The notes under the pieces were generated by a model that saw only the letters and a program-made list of their open reading frames with translations, made no database searches and was not told the origin of the DNA. From positions 1 through 64,000 of the forward strand of contig CALHKP010000038.1 in assembly GCA_938034165.1 (NCBI GenBank): a stretch of DNA of 64,000 nt, given 5' to 3'. This document shows positions 25,101 through 33,512 of this stretch, piece after piece. The stretch comes from an uncultured Clostridia bacterium (GTDB lineage: Bacteria > Bacillota > Clostridia > Peptostreptococcales > Anaerovoracaceae). Positions within the stretch are counted from its first letter, which is position 1, and each line of letters opens with the position of its first letter. Position numbers and translations under genes: made by a program.

Positions 25101-26047
25101 CATTTTTGTTCGGATAAGAATGCCTTCAGGCAGACAGAAGTTTTCTTGTCAGTTATAAGAAGCTTAACCAGCTTCTTTTCGTTCTTTATTGTTCTCGCTT
25201 CCTTGTGGAAAAGAATACCTTCTATTACAACGCTTCCGCTTTCCGGATTAACACTTCCGAGAGGCACAGGTTCACCGGTAATAGCCTTTCCGCCGATAAT
25301 CCGGTTTCCTTCTGCAGGCAACTCAAGGAGATTTTTCCTTCTTCTTCCTCCGGAAAATCCGCCCTGACCGAATCCCTGACCGGAATTTTGTCCAAAACTC
25401 TGACCTCCGCCTTGCGAAAATCCGCCGTTGTTTGCTGCGGCAGATGCCTTCGGCTTTGATTCTCTCTGCAGTCTGTTCTTTTCCTCTTGCTCTTTTAGTG
25501 ATTCCTTTATATCCTGTTCTTCAGAGCTTTTCCATGATTCCCGCGTTCTTTGGTAAAAATCCATATCATTTTCGAAACGCACGCTGTAATTAAAGCCAAA
25601 ATAATTATTCAAAAGCTGAGAAAATAGCGGCGCAACCTGTTCATTCAGGCGCTTCGTCATTACATCTCCAAGAGAACCTATAATAACCGACTTTCCGTCT
25701 GTAATACAGTTATCACCATGAATGTATTCAGAAAGAGCTATATATTTTCCATTGATAATCTTAATCATATGAGGAACAAAAGCCTTGACGGCTTCTTCCT
25801 CAGGCTGCACCAAGTTATAAAACTCATAATCGAATTTTACACTTTCAAGATCGCTGATGCTCCCTGCCATTATGGCGCAAATCTTCTGTACATCTAAAAA
25901 AGGTACAACAAAATTGAGCCGGAGCGTTATTTCAAGTACTCCGGTCTCTTTCGTCAATAAAGCGTTTTCAATTGTGTACTCACATTCTTCTTTTTTGCAG
26001 CCTTTGACTGAATTCCAGTCAATATGGCTGTCAATCAGCGTTCTCAT
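22178..26047 (-). CDS. polC: DNA polymerase III alpha subunit PolC lacking the proofreading exonuclease domain
   Basis: PolC is the leading replicative polymerase of Firmicutes. The 1289 residues hold an N-terminal domain (1-200), a G/Q-rich linker (207-234) and an OB-like domain. A PHP domain follows with HAHT at 372-375, TDH at 404-406 and TTDAHY at 583-588. Next come a zinc-binding module (C760, C763, C776, C785, C788) and the palm with PDIDLNF (D814, D816). In Bacillus PolC (about 1437 residues) a DEDD exonuclease starting with FDVETTG is inserted in the PHP domain. Here the chain goes directly from IIYGMEGYVFDD to NHIILLAQTQEGLKNIYKMVS, so the insertion is absent. The gene overlaps ispG by 17 bases. 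Confidence 0.95.
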   Translation of the reverse strand: MRTLIDSHIDWNSVKGCKKEECEYTIENALLTKETGVLEITLRLNFVVPFLDVQKICAIMAGSISDLESVKFDYEFYNLVQPEEEAVKAFVPHMIKIINGKYIALSEYIHGDNCITDGKSVIIGSLGDVMTKRLNEQVAPLFSQLLNNYFGFNYSVRFENDMDFYQRTRESWKSSEEQDIKESLKEQEEKNRLQRESKPKASAAANNGGFSQGGGQSFGQNSGQGFGQGGFSGGRRRKNLLELPAEGNRIIGGKAITGEPVPLGSVNPESGSVVIEGILFHKEARTIKNEKKLVKLLITDKKTSVCLKAFLSEQKWTEIDSLLKNGDFIKVSGDAEWDRIDNFLSIMIKGVEKGQLKKRQDLFEGRKRVELHAHTKMSAMDGLNEVENLVATAAEWGQPAVAITDHGVVQSFPDAAKTAKKLKDKDQHIKIIYGMEGYVFDDSDCVNPDGTIDYKSKNTNHIILLAQTQEGLKNIYKMVSMSHIDYFYKRPRLPKSVITAHREGIIIGSACEAGEVFRAITSGCSDEEICKVAEYYDYLEVQPLINNQFMIDKGIVSGRDDLIEFNKKVIKIADMLGKPVVATTDAHYDEPDSAIYRNILLTGMGFKDAENGQGLYMRTTDEMMEEFSSYLGEETAYRIVVENTNKIADMISDEILPVPKGKFPPKIEGAEETLRKTCMENAHRLYGDPLPEEIGSRLETELNSIISNGYAVMYVSAQMLVHKSLEDGYLVGSRGSVGSSFAATMAGITEVNPLDPHYICPECKHIEWGDMQLYDCGIDMPEKECPICHTMMNRDGYTIPFATFLGFKGNKEPDIDLNFAGEYQATAHKYVGEIFGEKNVYKAGTVSTVADKTAYGYVMKFFDATNRPVNKYEADRLSKCCTGVKKTTGQHPGGIIIVPDDHEIYEFCPVQRPANDMKSDIVTTHFDYHKIDENLLKLDILGHNIPSMIRQLQDMTGVDPLTLDLTDRKVLSIFNGIEALEIKDPEYKYTHGTYAIPEFGTSFVRKMLDDTKPDKFADLVRISGFSHGTDVWLNNAQDYIKSGVATMREVISTRDDIMNYLILKGIENSTAFQIMEDVRKNRPLKDEQLEVMKAHGVPDWYIDSCIKIQYMFPRAHAVAYVMMSFRMAWYKVYYPQEFYATHFTSVVSDFDADTILKGAKACIDRIDEINAMGDNAPPKAKAQILVLEVAYEMYSRGYEFKKPELGKSRALRFWTDEGKVILPFVALEGVGDTAAKAFVEAYNEKPFETVEEAVNRAKLNKTAVEALRSYGVFEGLPETDQLSFFTMGL

Positions 26048-27086
26048 AACTTTTTATTACCTCTATAAGCTCATCTGCAATACAATCTTCATCTACAGTC
26101 TTGAGTATTTCTCCCTTTTGGAATATTACGCCTTTGCCTTGACCGCCTGCCACACCGAAATCGGCTTCTTTTGCTTCTCCCGGTCCGTTTACAACGCAGC
26201 CCATTACAGCAACCTTAAGTCCTGAACTGATTCCTGCCTCTAGAAGCCTTTCATCTATTTCTTCTGCCAAATCTCTCAGTGCAATCTTTGTTCTTCCGCA
26301 TGTAGGACATGATACAAGGTTATACGGTGCTTTTCGGATTCCCAGAGTTTCAAGTATTTCCTTTGCAAAACGAACTTCTTCCACAGGGTCCGCTGTCAGT
26401 GATACCCTCATAGTATCGCCTATATCATTTAAAAGTAATGCACCGATACCTATTGCCGACTTCACCTTGCCTCTTCTCAGAGTTCCCGCTTCTGTAATTC
26501 CAATATGAATAGGATGATTTGTATTCTTTGAGAGAATCTCATGGGCATCATAATTCATCTTTACATCTGAAGATTTGATTGAAACCACAAGGTTATCATA
26601 TCCCATATCTTCTATAATTTTAAGGTTTTTCAGTGCGCTCTCACAAAGTCCCTCAGCCGTAACTTCTCCGTATTTTTCGAGAATTTCTTTTTCCAAAGAT
26701 CCTGAGTTAACTCCCACTCTAATTGGTATATTCTTTGCCTTTGCAGCTTCCACAACTGCTCTGACTCTTTCTTCTGAACCTATGTTTCCGGGATTTATTC
26801 TGATTTTGTCAGCACCGGCTTCTATAGCCGCTATTGCAAGACGATAATCAAAATGTATATCCGCAACCAGCGGACAGTCAGTTTTCTCTCTTATCTTTGC
26901 GAGAGTTTCTGCAGCTTCCATGTCAGGAATCGCAATTCTCACGATTTCACAACCTGCCGCAGTAAGTTCATTTATCTGGCTGAGCAAAGCTTCTTCGTCA
27001 TGAGGATCAACATTAGTCATCGACTGAATAGAAACAGGAGCACCTGCACCTATTTTTACATTTCTTACCATTACTGATTTCTTCAT
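26031..27086 (-). CDS. ispG: (E)-4-hydroxy-3-methylbut-2-enyl-diphosphate synthase (flavodoxin/ferredoxin type)
   Basis: IspG (GcpE) is the penultimate enzyme of the MEP isoprenoid pathway and carries a [4Fe-4S] cluster. The 351-residue protein has the N-terminal APVSIQSMTNVDPHD, the TIM-barrel stretch DKIRINPGNIG, and the cluster motifs CPTCGRTKIAL and MGCVVNGPGEA. It overlaps rseP by four bases and polC by seventeen, so the three are tightly coupled. Confidence 0.97.
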   Translation of the reverse strand: MKKSVMVRNVKIGAGAPVSIQSMTNVDPHDEEALLSQINELTAAGCEIVRIAIPDMEAAETLAKIREKTDCPLVADIHFDYRLAIAAIEAGADKIRINPGNIGSEERVRAVVEAAKAKNIPIRVGVNSGSLEKEILEKYGEVTAEGLCESALKNLKIIEDMGYDNLVVSIKSSDVKMNYDAHEILSKNTNHPIHIGITEAGTLRRGKVKSAIGIGALLLNDIGDTMRVSLTADPVEEVRFAKEILETLGIRKAPYNLVSCPTCGRTKIALRDLAEEIDERLLEAGISSGLKVAVMGCVVNGPGEAKEADFGVAGGQGKGVIFQKGEILKTVDEDCIADELIEVIKSYENAD

Positions 27087-28093
27087 TTTAGTAACCTCAC
27101 TATATCATTCCATGTAGCAAAAACAAATAAACCTAACAGGAGCGCCATTCCAAGAGCATGAACTTTGCCCTCCATCTCGTCAGTTATAGCTTTTCCCGTA
27201 ATCAACCTTATAAACACAAACAGAATTCTTCCTCCGTCAAGTGCCGGAAAAGGCAGGAGGTTAAACAAAGCCACATTTATGCTGATAAGCGCGACAAGAT
27301 ACATAAAATACATTATTCCATACGTGCTTGTATCACTTACCATACTTACAATTCCCACAGGTCCACTGACATTTTCAGCAAAATCTCTGGAAGCAAAGAG
27401 CTGTTTCAGAGCATCAAAGATTGCACCTGTCATTTCCTTTGTCATAACACAGCCGTTTTTCACCGCAAGAAGAGGGTTGTGATCAAGTTTACTTTCGATT
27501 CCCACAAGATATCTCTGTTGCTCTTCGTTAAACTGCGGCACTACGGTACATTCCATGTTTTTTCCGTCTCTTGATACAGTAATTTCAATGCTTTTTCCTG
27601 CATCCTCCGAATTTAATTCTTTTATTATATCCTGCCATGTTTTTACACTCTTGCCATTTATACAAACCACTTCGTCTCCGGCTCGAAGTCCGGCCTCGTA
27701 AGCAGGCATATCCTTCTGCACATTGCCTACAGTAGCTGTAGGCGTTCCCGAAATTCCTGCAACCACTGATAGCAGAACAGCAGCTATTACAATATTCATA
27801 AAAGCTCCGGCTGCAAGAATAATTATCTTCTGCCACCAGCTTTTGTTGTTAAATGCTCTTTCGTTATCAGATTCCGACTTTTCGTCTTCTCCCTCCATAG
27901 CACAGTATCCTCCAAGAGGTATGAGCCTTATTGAATACAGAGTTTCCTTTCCCTGTCTGCTGAAAATTGCGGGTCCCATTCCGAATGCAAATTCATTTAC
28001 CTGAACCCCACATGCTTTTGCAGCCACAAAATGCCCCAGTTCATGAGGAAAAATCATCAAAACAAAAAGTACAACAACCAGTATTATTGTCAT
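27083..28093 (-). CDS. rseP: RIP metalloprotease RseP (site-2 protease)
   Basis: RseP is an intramembrane zinc protease that cleaves membrane-bound regulators within the bilayer. The 336-residue protein has HELGH at residues 17-21 in the first membrane segment, a single PDZ domain (about 115-190, VGNVQKDMPAYEAGLRAGDEVV) and the LDG motif in FPALDGGRI. Additional membrane segments lie at about 95-115 and in the last third. It sits between dxr and ispG in the conserved order; the regulated substrate is not in this window. Confidence 0.95.
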   Translation of the reverse strand: MTIILVVVLFVLMIFPHELGHFVAAKACGVQVNEFAFGMGPAIFSRQGKETLYSIRLIPLGGYCAMEGEDEKSESDNERAFNNKSWWQKIIILAAGAFMNIVIAAVLLSVVAGISGTPTATVGNVQKDMPAYEAGLRAGDEVVCINGKSVKTWQDIIKELNSEDAGKSIEITVSRDGKNMECTVVPQFNEEQQRYLVGIESKLDHNPLLAVKNGCVMTKEMTGAIFDALKQLFASRDFAENVSGPVGIVSMVSDTSTYGIMYFMYLVALISINVALFNLLPFPALDGGRILFVFIRLITGKAITDEMEGKVHALGMALLLGLFVFATWNDIVRLLK

Positions 28094-28120
28094 AATTCCT
28101 CCAGTCTAATCCCTAATCTC

Positions 28121-29266
28121 TTATCCCCTTACTTCTTCAAGAGTTTTCGCTCTTGCTTCTCTGTCAGCCTCAATTATTGATTCAAGGCTTACGTTTTCTG
28201 CAGGCAAATGTTTTTCCAGTACCCTTGATATGTATTTTGGTATATCCGTAAATGATATTTCTCTGTTTAAGAAGAGATCCACCAGTACTTCGTTTGCAGC
28301 ATTCATAACTACCGGATAGCTCTTTCCCGCCCTCGATGCTTCGTATGCGATTTTTATGCATGTAAACACCTCAGGATCTGGTTTTTCAAATGTCAGATTC
28401 TGTGCTTCTCCAAAGAAGTCCAGACCCGTACCGCTGTATGGGATTCTATCTGGATATCCCAGTGCAACGCTTATAGGGATTCTCATATCAGGAAGTCCAA
28501 GCTGAGCTATAACAGAAGTATCCTCAAACTCAACAGCAGAGTGAACTATGCTCTGGGAATGAACCAGAATCTGAATATCATCAAGAGGCACATCAAAGAG
28601 CCACTTTGCTTCTATTACCTCAAGTCCCTTATTCATCATTGTAGCGGAGTCTATGGTTATTTTTTTGCCCATACTCCAGTTGGGATGTTTAAGAGCCCTT
28701 TCGAGGGTAACTCCCTCTAACTCTTCTTTTGTATATCCTCTGAAGGGTCCGCCGGATGCAGTCAGAAGAATCCTTTTGATTTTTTTGTCTTCATTTCCCA
28801 TGAGACACTGAAATATTGCACTGTGCTCACTATCAACAGGAAGAAGCTTTACGCCCTTTTCTTTTACAAGGTTCATTACAACCTCGCCCCCTGCAACGAG
28901 AGTTTCTTTGTTCGCAAGAGCTATGTCTTTTCCTTTTTTGATTGCCGCACATGTAGGAACAAGTCCTCTCATTCCCATCAGTGAATTCAGCAAAATGTCG
29001 CTGTCATATTCTGCGGCGTCAACAAGTCCCTTTTCACCGAAGGAAAATTCAATATTTTTGAATATCTCTTTCAGTCGTAGAGCTTCCTTTTCTTCCTGAA
29101 CAACTACAAGCTCAGGAGAAAACTTTTTTATCTGTTCTTCTATCAGTTTTGTGTTTTTTCCGCATGTCAAAACAGAAACAGAAAACCTGTCCTGATTTTC
29201 TGCTATAACATCAAGAGCCTGGGTACCGATTGACCCTGTGCTTCCGAGAATTGCTATTTTTTTCAT
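28121..29266 (-). CDS. dxr: 1-deoxy-D-xylulose 5-phosphate reductoisomerase
   Basis: Dxr makes 2-C-methyl-D-erythritol 4-phosphate in the MEP pathway using NADPH. The 381-residue protein has the nucleotide-binding N-terminus GSTGSIGTQALDVI, the substrate and metal site LLPVDSEHSAIFQCL, and LTASGGPFRG. It lies between cdsA and rseP, as usual. Confidence 0.97.
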   Translation of the reverse strand: MKKIAILGSTGSIGTQALDVIAENQDRFSVSVLTCGKNTKLIEEQIKKFSPELVVVQEEKEALRLKEIFKNIEFSFGEKGLVDAAEYDSDILLNSLMGMRGLVPTCAAIKKGKDIALANKETLVAGGEVVMNLVKEKGVKLLPVDSEHSAIFQCLMGNEDKKIKRILLTASGGPFRGYTKEELEGVTLERALKHPNWSMGKKITIDSATMMNKGLEVIEAKWLFDVPLDDIQILVHSQSIVHSAVEFEDTSVIAQLGLPDMRIPISVALGYPDRIPYSGTGLDFFGEAQNLTFEKPDPEVFTCIKIAYEASRAGKSYPVVMNAANEVLVDLFLNREISFTDIPKYISRVLEKHLPAENVSLESIIEADREARAKTLEEVRG

Positions 29267-29281
29267 TCTTTCACCTAATCT

Positions 29282-30067
29282 TTATGCTAATACAAATATG
29301 ATATAGTAATAAACAATCGGAGCTGTAAACAGCACACTATCAAATCTATCCATAATACCGCCGTGACCCGGAATGAGAGTTCCGTAGTCTTTAATTCCCA
29401 TCTTTCTCTTATATGCAGAAGCTGTAAGGTCTCCGCACATTGACATGATTGATGCGATAAATCCTATAATCATGCAGTGTACCATGAGAAACGGTGCAAA
29501 GAAGTGTGCAAACAGTGCACAGCAAATCATGCAGCCAAGTACTCCTCCGACTGCGCCTTCTATGGTTTTCTTTGGACTCAGGTTAGGACAGAGCTTATGC
29601 TTGCCGAGGAATACTCCTGAAAAGTATGCACATATATCTGTCGCAAAGGCTGATATCAGAACAAGCCATATAAGAATTGAGTAAGGACCTGTCTGATCAA
29701 CCAAAACTACATGGAAGGAGAAAAATATAACATAAACAAGGCCCAGCATAGTGGCAAGAGCATCTTCTATTTTTCTCTCATTGATTTTGAAAATATATAT
29801 GGAGCTTGCCATTACCCCGGCAACAAGCCATGCTATTATGTATTCATGTTCAGATGGGAAAAATCCGTTTAGCGCATATAATGCAAACAGAAAAACATAT
29901 GCAATGTTATAGCTTGGATGTATATCCATAGCATTAAATCCTCTGAACAGTTCTCTAACACCTATAAAACCTATCAATATGCACATAGCTACCAGCGGAT
30001 AGCTTCCAAAATAAACTATTGCCAAAAGCGGAACCATGCATAATCCTGAAATGATTCTTGTCTTCAT
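29282..30067 (-). CDS. cdsA: Phosphatidate cytidylyltransferase
   Basis: CdsA makes CDP-diacylglycerol, the precursor of phosphatidylglycerol and other phospholipids. The 261-residue protein has about eight membrane segments and the family signature near the C-terminus, SAYKRKMGIKDYG followed by LIPGHGGIMDR. It lies between uppS and dxr. Confidence 0.95.
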   Translation of the reverse strand: MKTRIISGLCMVPLLAIVYFGSYPLVAMCILIGFIGVRELFRGFNAMDIHPSYNIAYVFLFALYALNGFFPSEHEYIIAWLVAGVMASSIYIFKINERKIEDALATMLGLVYVIFFSFHVVLVDQTGPYSILIWLVLISAFATDICAYFSGVFLGKHKLCPNLSPKKTIEGAVGGVLGCMICCALFAHFFAPFLMVHCMIIGFIASIMSMCGDLTASAYKRKMGIKDYGTLIPGHGGIMDRFDSVLFTAPIVYYYIIFVLA

Positions 30068-30096
30068 AAAATTATCCCTTTCGTATATATCTCAAC

Positions 30097-30828
30097 TTAT
30101 TTTTTTCTTCCGCCGAACCTTCTGTCTCTTCCCGCAAATTCCTCGAGAATGCTTTCGTATTCTGCTGGCGTAAAGTCAGGCCATAGACTGTCTGTAAAAG
30201 CAAATTCGCTGTATGCGCTTTGCCACAACATGAAGTTTGAAAGTCTTTCTTCTCCGCTGGTTCTTATAATCAGATCCGGATCAGGAATATTATCGTTCTC
30301 ATCACCTGTATAAAGATATCTTGATATGAGTTCTTCTGTTATTTCTTGTGAATCATCTATCTTCTTTTCTTTCATGTCGGTCATGATATTATTTACTGCT
30401 CTGACTATTTCTGCTCTGCTTCCGTAGTTAAGAGCTATATTAAACTGGAGTCCCGTATTTGAACGAGTTGTTTCCAGAGATTTTTCGAGTCTTTCTTTTG
30501 CATCTTTTGGGATAACCGAATAGTCACCCAATACATGTACCTTAACATTATTCGCATTCAGTTCTGCAAGCTCACTGTCGACATATTTTACGAGTAGCTT
30601 GAAGATTCCGCTTACTTCCTCTTCAGATCTTTTCCAGTTTTCTGTAGAGAATGCATACACCGTCAGATATTTTACTCCAAGAGAGGATGATGCTTTAACT
30701 ATCTCTTTCATTGCCAGCATTCCGGCATTGTGTCCTGCAACTCTGGGTAAAAATCTTTTCTTTGCCCATCTTCCGTTTCCGTCCATTATTATGGCAACAT
30801 GAGCAGGTAATTTTGTCTTTTCTATCAT
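30097..30828 (-). CDS. uppS: Isoprenyl transferase (undecaprenyl diphosphate synthase)
   Basis: UppS builds the C55 lipid carrier for peptidoglycan and other envelope polymers. The 243-residue protein has the cis-prenyltransferase signatures IIMDGNGRWAKKR and the C-terminal LIIRTSGEERLSNFMLWQSAYSE. The catalytic aspartate is in MDGNGRW. It lies downstream of frr after a 122-base gap containing a hairpin. Confidence 0.96.
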   Translation of the reverse strand: MIEKTKLPAHVAIIMDGNGRWAKKRFLPRVAGHNAGMLAMKEIVKASSSLGVKYLTVYAFSTENWKRSEEEVSGIFKLLVKYVDSELAELNANNVKVHVLGDYSVIPKDAKERLEKSLETTRSNTGLQFNIALNYGSRAEIVRAVNNIMTDMKEKKIDDSQEITEELISRYLYTGDENDNIPDPDLIIRTSGEERLSNFMLWQSAYSEFAFTDSLWPDFTPAEYESILEEFAGRDRRFGGRKK

Positions 30829-30845
30829 TTTGCCCTCACAACATA

Positions 30846-30874
30846 AGGCTATCCCGGGTTAACCGAAATAGCCT
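30846..30874 (-). repeat. Intergenic stem-loop between frr and uppS
   Basis: AGGCTAT and ATAGCCT are seven-base arms around a GC-rich interior with the palindrome GGTTAACC. On the minus strand no T run follows, so it is not a typical terminator. It may affect mRNA processing between frr and uppS. Confidence 0.5.
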
Positions 30875-30950
30875 GTAATTTTTGTCTAAACCAGTCAGTT
30901 ATTTAGATCAAACACCTTCTACCGGTTTTCATATTATTGGAATGTATCAA

Positions 30951-31499
30951 TTATACTTCCATGATTTCCTTGTCTTTTGCAACGATAATTTCGTCGATTT
31001 CTTTTACTGCTTTGTCAGTTGTCTTCTGAACCTTGTCAAGATCCTGTTTTAGTTCGTCTTCTGTGATTTCGCCGTCCTTCTGCATCTTCTTGAGGTGGTC
31101 GTTTGAATCTCTTCTCATGTTTCTTATAGCAACCTTAGCATCTTCACCCATCTTCTTTGTTGTCTTAGTCAGCTCTTTTCTTCTTTCTTCTGTCAGCTGA
31201 GGAATTGAAAGTCTGATGCATTTTCCGTCGTTTGATGGTGTGATTCCGATTTCTGCAACCTGAATAGCCTTTTCGATTGCTGAAATCATGCTTGGGTCAA
31301 ATGGTGAAATCATAAGAGTTCTTGGATCAGGAACTGAAATGTTGGCTATGTTCTTGAGTGGTGATGGTGTTCCATAATAGTCAACTGTCACCTTATCAAG
31401 CAGTGCAGGGTTTGCTCTTCCTGCTCTTACAGTATTAAGATCTGACTTTAAAATTTCGATTGTCTTTGCAATTCTTTCTTCAAAACTCTTGTGGCTCAT
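30951..31499 (-). CDS. frr: Ribosome recycling factor
   Basis: RRF splits the post-termination ribosome together with EF-G. The 182-residue protein matches the family length, with VRAGRANPALLDKVTVDYYG near the N-terminus and the coiled-coil NMRRDSNDHLKKM. It follows pyrH by 34 bases. Confidence 0.97.
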   Translation of the reverse strand: MSHKSFEERIAKTIEILKSDLNTVRAGRANPALLDKVTVDYYGTPSPLKNIANISVPDPRTLMISPFDPSMISAIEKAIQVAEIGITPSNDGKCIRLSIPQLTEERRKELTKTTKKMGEDAKVAIRNMRRDSNDHLKKMQKDGEITEDELKQDLDKVQKTTDKAVKEIDEIIVAKDKEIMEV

Positions 31500-31533
31500 T
31501 TATAAGTCCTCCTGTTTTATCTTTATTAATATC

Positions 31534-32238
31534 TTATTTAATTATTGTTCCGATTTTTTCACCACATACTGCCTTCAGCACATTGCCTTCTTCTGATATG
31601 CCAAATACATGTATTGCGATGTTGTTGTCCTTACACAAAGTAGCTGCAGTCAGATCCATTACCTTAAGATCTTTTTCTACAACTTCTAAATGAGTGAGTT
31701 CATCATACTTCACTGCGTTAGGATTTGTATTTGGATCGTCTGAATATACAGCATCAACATTCTTTGCAAGAAGAATTACATCTGCATCCATTTCCGCTGC
31801 TCTCAGTGCTGCTGTTGTATCAGTTGAGAAGAAAGGATTTCCTGTTCCCGCACCAAAAATAACAACATCTTTATGTTCCAGATGGCTTATAGCTCTCATT
31901 CTTGCATAAGGTTCTGCAACTTCCTTCATTTCGATTGCAGTCTGCACCTTAGTCTTCACGCCAATGCTCAAAAGAGCTGACTGAAGCGCCATAGCATTCA
32001 TTACAGTTGCAAGCATTCCCATGTAATCTGCTGTAGCTCTATCCATGTCTTTGCTGCTTCTGCCTCTCCAGAAGTTGCCTCCGCCTACAACAATAGCAAC
32101 TTCCACTCCCATATCGTGAACTTCTTTTACCTGCTTTGCCACCTTGGCAGTCATTTCTTCGCTAATACCGAATTTCTGTTCACCTGCAAGTGCTTCGCCA
32201 CTGATTTTTAAAAGTATACGCTTATATTTAGGTTCCAT
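31534..32238 (-). CDS. pyrH: UMP kinase
   Basis: PyrH phosphorylates UMP to UDP. The 234-residue protein has the amino-acid-kinase-fold motifs KRILLKISGEALAG, VVGGGNFWRG and the acceptor region FGAGTGNPFFSTDTTAALRA. It is preceded by a good promoter, so it starts the long cluster that runs toward polC. The usual upstream partners rpsB and tsf are not here. Confidence 0.97.
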   Translation of the reverse strand: MEPKYKRILLKISGEALAGEQKFGISEEMTAKVAKQVKEVHDMGVEVAIVVGGGNFWRGRSSKDMDRATADYMGMLATVMNAMALQSALLSIGVKTKVQTAIEMKEVAEPYARMRAISHLEHKDVVIFGAGTGNPFFSTDTTAALRAAEMDADVILLAKNVDAVYSDDPNTNPNAVKYDELTHLEVVEKDLKVMDLTAATLCKDNNIAIHVFGISEEGNVLKAVCGEKIGTIIK

Positions 32239-32280
32239 AAAAGCTCTCCTCTTGTCATATTAAATATAATCATTTGGTTA

Positions 32281-32309
32281 ATTATATCACACAAAAAAAA
32301 CTATAACAA
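32281..32309 (-). promoter_or_regulatory. Sigma-A promoter of the pyrH-frr cluster
   Basis: TTGTTA (32309-32304) and TATAAT (32286-32281) are separated by 17 bases on the minus strand. The -35 element overlaps the end of nudC. Start near 32274, about 36 bases before the pyrH ATG. Confidence 0.8.
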
Positions 32310-33131
32310 GCCTCTGTAAAAAGCATACATCATTTCACTCGTTAAACTTATTTCGTCATTTTCGGTTACAGGCATGTCAGCCCTATCAAACCATTCTGCC
32401 GTAGAAAGCTCTGTTTCGTCAAGAGTAACATTGTCTGAACCTTCCAAATCTGCCACATATCCCAGAAGAAGATCGCTTTCGACTCCCCATGGCTGTGACT
32501 TGTAATATCTTACAGAATTAACCTTAAGGCCAACCTCTTCCATAACTTCACGTCTTACCGTATCCTCTGCAGTTTCACCGGTTTCAACAAATCCGGCAAT
32601 CAGTGCATATCTTTTGAAAGTTCTTCCCGCATATTTTGTCAGCAGAATTCTATCGCCGTTAACTAGAGCAACTATTACAGCAGGTGCAATCTTTGGATAT
32701 ACTCTGTTTCCGCACTCAGGGCAGACCAATGCTCTTTCGTCTTTGTCGTGAATCAATTTTTCCTGACATCTTCCGCAGTACTGATTGTCCCTGTACCATA
32801 TATAAAGATGCTGCGCAGTGGAAGCTGCAAAGCAGATTTCTTTTGCTTTTTTGTGTCTCAGAAGTCTTGGGTTTTCCCATCTGAAGCCTTCCATAAGTTC
32901 TTTGCATTCATCAAAGTCCATGTGGAGAAAATATTTATCGTCACCTATTCTGAAAAGATACTGCAAAGTCTCACTGTCAAAGCTCTTCGCCTTCGGCAAA
33001 GTCATTTCCGTTCCAAGCTCGCCTTTTATCATTATATTACTGCCGGAAAAAGAAAATACATAATCCTGAGGCGCCGCTTCTGTGCGCACGTATTCGTTGT
33101 ATAGTCTTTTACCCTCAAGGTCCTGTATCAT
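32301..33131 (-). CDS. nudC: NAD+ diphosphatase / NAD-cap hydrolase (NudC type)
   Basis: NudC hydrolyses NADH and removes NAD caps from RNA. The 276-residue protein has a four-cysteine zinc site (CGRCQ and CPECG, in the region of residues 120-145). A NUDIX box follows (GFVETGETAEDTVRREVMEEVG), then the NudC-type SQPWG just after it. It starts 18 bases after the DUF1667 gene and may be the last gene of that unit. Confidence 0.92.
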   Translation of the reverse strand: MIQDLEGKRLYNEYVRTEAAPQDYVFSFSGSNIMIKGELGTEMTLPKAKSFDSETLQYLFRIGDDKYFLHMDFDECKELMEGFRWENPRLLRHKKAKEICFAASTAQHLYIWYRDNQYCGRCQEKLIHDKDERALVCPECGNRVYPKIAPAVIVALVNGDRILLTKYAGRTFKRYALIAGFVETGETAEDTVRREVMEEVGLKVNSVRYYKSQPWGVESDLLLGYVADLEGSDNVTLDETELSTAEWFDRADMPVTENDEISLTSEMMYAFYRGLL

Positions 33132-33148
33132 AACTTACGCTCCTAAAA

Positions 33149-33511
33149 TTATGCTCCCACACTTTTCGTAGCAACTACATCTACCGAAGTCCCTGCCACG
33201 TTACAGATTATAACATCCCCTGTTTTAACAGGAGCCTTTACTGAAATATCGTTTATTTCTTTCATGCATTCAAAGATTTTTTCCTTTGGAACAGGATTTC
33301 CCGTTTTTACAGGAACCATACATTCCTTTGCACCTTCCACTCTTACAGTGGAAGTAACAACTCTTACAGGAGCAACTGTTTCAGTTTTTGCATATTCAGC
33401 TCCTCTTTTGCATGTATTTCCTTTTATTTCTTTTACCTCTTTGCCTTCTAATGTCACTTCAATCTGGCATCCGATTGGGCAGCATATGCATGTAAGTTCT
33501 CTTTTTTCCAT
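33149..33511 (-). CDS. DUF1667 domain protein of the glycerol-3-phosphate dehydrogenase-like set
   Basis: This 120-residue protein has a cysteine-rich start (CICCPIGCQIEV), a later conserved cysteine in KGNTCKRGAEYA, and the motif PVRVVTSTVRV, as in DUF1667 proteins. In Firmicutes it is regularly encoded beside a GlpA-like and a second FAD oxidoreductase, and is thought to be a small iron-sulfur or structural partner of that complex. Here it follows the FAD oxidoreductase by a single base, with GGAGG upstream. Confidence 0.85.
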   Translation of the reverse strand: MEKRELTCICCPIGCQIEVTLEGKEVKEIKGNTCKRGAEYAKTETVAPVRVVTSTVRVEGAKECMVPVKTGNPVPKEKIFECMKEINDISVKAPVKTGDVIICNVAGTSVDVVATKSVGA

Positions 33512-33512
33512 C

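Noticed and set aside
22178..26047. Frameshift or deletion artefact as explanation for the missing PolC exonuclease
   Set aside because: The frame is continuous and the residues on both sides of the junction read as an ordinary uninterrupted PHP domain, so a random assembly error is unlikely, although not excluded.
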